From Phorcus lineatus (Eukaryota > Mollusca > Gastropoda > Trochida > Trochidae): a DNA stretch of 64,000 bases. Under the pieces are notes generated by a model that saw nothing but the letters and a program-made list of their open reading frames with translations, was not told the DNA's origin and searched no databases. Positions 59,641 to 64,000 of this stretch are shown one piece after another. The translations under genes were made by a program, and so were the position numbers. The first letter of the stretch is position 1. The number at the start of each line of letters is the position of its first letter. The DNA is taken from contig OV121081.1 in assembly GCA_921293015.1 (NCBI GenBank), positions 76,153,022 through 76,217,021 on the forward strand, read 5' to 3'.

Positions 59641-60950
59641 ATATATGACGTAAAGACGACCTATGAGCCCTTCACAATCTGAGAAAAGACTCTTATACCC
59701 TCTCAGTTTGATAAATAGCAAGCTATGAGCCCTTCCCAATCTGAGAATCGACTCTTCTACCCTCTCAGTTTCATATATAGGCGAGCTATGAGCCATTCAC
59801 AATCTCAGAATTGACTCCTATACCCTCTCAGTATAAATATAGATTAACTGTGAGCCCTTCACAATCTAAGAATCGACTGCTATACCCTCTCAGTTTGACA
59901 TATAGGCGAGTTGTGAGCTCTTCACAATCTAAGAATCGACTCCTACATACCCTCTCAGTTTCATATATAGGTGAGCTGTAAGCCCTTCACAATCTGAGAA
60001 TTGACCCCTATACTCCCTCAGTGTGACAATAGACCGGTTATGAGCCTTTCACAATCTAGGAATCGGCCCCTATACTCCCTCAGTTTGACATATAGGCGAG
60101 ATGTGAGCCATTCACTATCTGAGAATTGACCCCTATATTTCGTCAGTTTAAATAAAGGTGCACTATGAGCCCTTAACAATCTAGGAATCGGCCCCTATAC
60201 TGCGTCAGTTTGATTTATAGGCGAGCTGTGAGTCCTTCTCAATCTAATGATCGACTGCTATACCCTCTCAGTTTGACATATAGACGAGTTGTGAGCTCTT
60301 CACAATCTGAGAATCGACCTCTATACTCCGTCAGTTTGATTTATAGGCGAGCTATGAGCCCTTCACAATCTAGGAATCGATCCCTACACTCCGCCAGTTT
60401 GACATAAAGACGAGCTATGAGCCCTTCACAATCTGAGAAACGATCCCTATACTCCGTCAGTTTGACATATAGGCGAGATGTGAGCCCTTCACAATCTGAG
60501 AATTGACCCCTATGTTGCCTCAGTTTGACATAAAGCCGATCTGTGAGCCCTTCACAATCTGAGAATCGACTGCTATACCCTCTCATTTTAAATAAAGGTG
60601 AGCTGTGAGCCCTTCACAATCTGGGAATCGACCCCTATACCACCTCAGTTTGACATAAAGACGAGCTATGAGCCCTTCACAAACTGAGAATCGATCCCGA
60701 TACTCCGTCAGTTTGACATATAGGCGAAATGAGAGCCCTTCACAATCTGAGAATCGACTCCTATATACCCTCTCAGTTTCAATAAAGGTGAGCTATGAGC
60801 CCTTCACAATCTAGGAGTCAACCCTTACATCCCCTAAGTTTGACATAAAGACGAGCTGAATGTCCTTCACAATCTGGGAATCTGCCCCCATACCCCCTCA
60901 TCTTGAGAAAGAAACAAGCTGATTGCTCATCACAATCTAGGAATCGATCC
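59641..60950 (-). repeat. 63-bp tandem array, right arm, 21 inverted units
   Basis: The same unit as in the left arm, but every copy reads on the minus strand (CACAATCTGAGAATCGAC or CACAATCTAGGAATCGGC on the plus strand). I count 21 cores. Unit variants are more mixed than on the left and I see no clear higher-order block. The minus-strand frame at 60341-60586 is the same 21-residue artefact. Confidence 0.92.
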
Positions 60951-61068
60951 TTATACTTGCTAAATAGAAAAACCTTAATAAGCTAAATAATTCCCATTTT
61001 ATAATGATGAAAATACTACTAAAACACAAATTCCCAGATTGTGATCATTCCCAGATTGTTCAGGTCGC

Positions 61069-61154
61069 ACAATCTGCAGATTGTTTAAACAATCTAGGAA
61101 TTCCTAGATTGTGAGCAAACAATCTGCAGATTGTTCGAACAATCTGCAGATTGT
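61069..61154. repeat. Right subterminal palindrome cluster
   Basis: ACAATCTGCAGATTGT occurs at 61069-61084, 61119-61134 and 61139-61154. A perfect 24-bp palindrome (half-site ACAATCTAGGAA) lies at 61089-61112 and corresponds to the left hairpin without its extra loop bases. Confidence 0.85.
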
Positions 61155-61183
61155 GATATACCCCAGATTGTTCGTAACAGTAA

Positions 61184-64000
61184 TACTTTGACATAAGTTA
61201 CAGTTTAAATATACTCAAGACCCCTGTCAAGTAAGTAAAATTAGGGCTTAATATTAAGTTCTTTAAGATGTTATTCGATGCGAGTTTAGCAATCAGACAC
61301 GTTACCATGGAATGACCACGCAAGCTAAACGGGAACATCCTCCAAACACACAGAACCTTCAAGAATGAGCCGACAAGAAGCGTTACGTCCAAACAGTAAT
61401 ATACTGAGATTAAAGTTCAGAAGTGACATTTTATCATCAAATTGTACAGTTGACCATGTGTATTATTAAAGGGAATATAGCCAGCTTTTTCTGTTCAAAT
61501 TGGCTATTTTAGATATATGAGGAAATAAGTACTCTTTGAAGCTTTCCATCGATGCAAGGAAATGCTTATCATTCTCTATGATTGACCTGCATTCAACAAT
61601 GAAAATGCTGTCGGCTTACAGATCTATATGGTTAGCTGTGCACAAGACGGATAAATTATGGACAGTTGAAAACTGCTGAACTTACCTAGCATGTGAACAA
61701 ATGATGAAACATAGTTGTTCAAGCAATCTTGTAAATTAACCGATTTGATAGCATAGTGTTAGCTTTATTATTGAATTGACCTAATAAGCAGCCGTTTTTG
61801 CTTTTCTGATTGTAAGCAAAGTTTGATATTTCAATTACCGTAGTTTATTTGGATTTAATGCAACTTCACATTCAATTCTTCCGGACTTTTAAAGTGTACC
61901 TTATAACCTTAACTCGTATATATTTGCTACATAACTTACGAAGTAGATTACCTTGGTGCGTATCATAAGTAATATCGAGAAATATGCAGTACCTTGCATT
62001 CGTTGTGTTTCACAATATTGGTGTGAGCTAGTGCCTTTAAAGGGGCACAGATTATGTTGTTGGGGTCAAATATGTCAAACTTCATAAACAGATTGATCCG
62101 TGATGCATGGTTATTTCTGATAATTAGCATCTGAACCGTTTAGAGTATATATCTGTGATCTAAAACTAGATATTGGCGCGTGCCAATGCCTCAAACGTAA
62201 TTCCAGAAACATATTTACAGCAGACACAACGAGTAAGCCGAGTAAGTCTTTGAGCTAATAAGCAGGTAAATGGGACGCAGAAAACTTCTTTACATTTACA
62301 TGGTTCATTTCGATTATTATTGAAAACAAGAAAATATCATAACTTTATCACTTTAGAAAGAATATTTTAAGTTAACTGACCTATCAAAAGCAATTTCGTT
62401 CATGCGTAGTATCAATATGTATAATACCCTGATTATAACATTTGTGTGAAATCAGTTGGTAATGAACCGCTATTCAAAGATTTATCTTAAGTCTTTTATT
62501 TTTAAGATTATTTATATGAATGAGATTCTACCTCTAGGGAAAATGATATTGTTTAGACACATTTATTGAGTACCGGTTGTGTTTAAAGATAAGACAGGGT
62601 TCAAAATTGACAGCAGTGACGTCTCATCATTCCAGTAACTAAAATTTCGGATTGTAATATTTTAATGTTTTTCTCTTTCTTCATACTCAAATAAAAATCA
62701 ACGTCAAAAGATAACATAGTTCAAGTTTATTGATTTACATTTGAAATGCTCTTAACATCTTGTTATTTGTTTCTTTAGGAACAGAAATTCGATTAGTTAT
62801 GTATGAGACTTACACATATCCATTTCGACTATAACTTAGCAGGAAAATTAACAAGGTCTCTCCCCTAGCTACAGTCACCCTAGAGAGAGTTCAAACCTCG
62901 GCTGGAGTAGAAAGATCATCATAATCGATTCATTCAGGTAAGCTTAAGATAAGAAAGCAACTCGAAATGACATGATGTGATAAAGCCTTTTTATTACGCT
63001 TGTACTGGCACGCCTGTTTGTCAACAACGCCACACAGGTTTGAAAGTACATTCTAAAGCTTTGCCTAACAGATGAATATGTATCATATCACTGACGTATG
63101 GATAGTCCTGATTGTGGCGGATCTGTAGAGAAAGCATCCTGGACTACCAATAGTACAAGTTCAGATAATCCCCACTATTATCTAGGATCTAAAGGATTAT
63201 ATATGATTCGGTTCGCCGATTAACAAGCGCTCCGCGCGACCGTATAGGTCCGTACTACCCCCTTGTTCAGGTAGACAATGATGGCTTTATTCAGGTAAAA
63301 AGTTCATGCGTGTTATGTAAATCTTGGTAGGCACAACCAAGTATTCTAAATACATTTAGAAACTTAATTAAATACCTTTAGAAACTAAACTGTAACACTT
63401 GCTCCACGGAGTACCTAAAAAGGTGTCAAAACCCGCAAGTGAATAACAGCTGAATAATCTTAGATGGACAGTTAATACCTTTCTATAACATGTTTGATTT
63501 ACCATAAGTTATCAATGGTGCGGGTACCTAAAACTGCATATCAAAAGTAACTACTGTATCTAAGTGTAAATATCATGTAATTTTGGTTTGGTTTGAACGT
63601 CAATCAAATAACAAATTTTCAATGTTTACAATCGCAATTTACTTAACTTATTGTGCGATTGTCTAGTCTCTCGTGCAAAAATTAAAATCAAACCAATCAG
63701 CAAAATAATATTTACTTAATGCAAACAAACAAACATGACTTGTGTTTAAAGCTGTTAATCACTTATAAAGGATTTTGTTGAGAAACATAAAAATTGCCGT
63801 TTTAAGAATTTTGACCCCTGGTCACTCCAGTGACCTGCCAAGAACTATTACCTTTAACTGTTGGGTATTGCATACGATTGAATTAAAGTGCAATCGATCT
63901 TCACTTCTGTATTGAAAATTCAAAACTATCTGGTTTGTTTTGCATTGCTACCATGCCTCAAAGACATGCCAGATTACATGATATTTGCACTTCGATACCC
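61184..64000. other. Non-coding; no gene seen
   Basis: AT-rich to the window end, with no open frame above about 65 codons and no recognised repeat. Confidence 0.45.

Larger units (their letters stand above)
55758..61179. mobile_element. Large fold-back element with 63-bp array arms
   Basis: About 5.4 kb. The tips are inverted: TGTTCCGTGCAATCT at 55758-55772 and the reverse complement of TGTTACGAACAATCT at 61165-61179 (12 of 15 match). GTAA stands outside both (55754-55757 and 61180-61183), a possible 4-bp target duplication. From each tip inward there are 16-bp palindromes, a single-copy stretch conserved between arms (for example TTTAGTTTATTTAGGTTTTT against AAAAACCTTAATAAGCTAAA), and a 63-bp tandem array. 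The core 57935-59640 has only a LINE scrap. Known fold-back elements have long inverted arms made of tandem repeats; I infer the same class, non-autonomous. Confidence 0.8.

Noticed and set aside
49837-61179. CRISPR-like reading of the regularly spaced repeats
   Set aside because: The units are contiguous tandem repeats without unique spacers, in animal-type DNA.
62866-62935. Possible second tRNA-like SINE (GAGTTCAAACCTCGG)
   Set aside because: Only a weak B-box resemblance; no A box, tail or duplication.

Overview
This window reads as animal (metazoan) nuclear DNA: AT-rich, gene-poor, full of degraded retroelements and fold-back DNA elements, with one spliced host gene. A mollusc, probably a gastropod, is the best guess. 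The reasons are a tRNA-headed SINE with a (CTCAC)n tail, a fragment of the GTGAGTGAGT...TTTAACGCCGC repeat type known to me from gastropod DNA, and a secreted protein made of serial chitin-binding (CBM14/peritrophin-A) domains. The species cannot be named from the sequence alone.

Layout. 1-1342 is the 3' end of a broken Ty3/gypsy-type retrotransposon (integrase and C-terminal tail), perhaps followed by its 3' LTR. 5056-5352 is a small non-autonomous DNA element with 83-bp inverted arms and a 9-bp target duplication. 6320-12847 is a complete BEL/Pao LTR retrotransposon on the minus strand: 326-bp LTRs differing at three positions, a 5-bp target duplication, an open gag-protease frame and a broken pol that a tRNA-SINE has entered. 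A full-length copy of that SINE with a 17-bp target duplication lies at 15131-15448, and a deleted copy near 44250. 21345-21580 is a G-rich degenerate minisatellite.

The host gene lies on the minus strand from 33685 to about 25227. Three exons with matching phase-1 junctions encode a signal peptide and about seven CBM14 domains. It most likely acts outside the cell on chitin (matrix, shell or gut lining); the exact role cannot be read here. Exon 3 may end at its stop codon or splice on.

36390-38793 is a 5'-truncated non-LTR retrotransposon (minus). 41361-41554 is a fresh 97-bp tandem duplication. 49839-51394 is a Tc1-family (DD34E) transposon with 24-bp inverted repeats, TA duplication and two nonsense codons. 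53924-54514 is a palindrome-rich inverted-repeat element.

The most unusual structure is 55758-61179, a fold-back element of about 5.4 kb. Each arm has 16-bp palindromes near its tip and then a 63-bp tandem array, 31 units on the left and 21 inverted units on the right. Each unit carries the half-site found in the terminal palindromes. Because 63 is a multiple of three, the arrays give long false reading frames of a 21-residue repeat. The core holds only a LINE remnant and no transposase, so the element appears non-autonomous. The rest is intronic or intergenic AT-rich DNA in which I see no gene.
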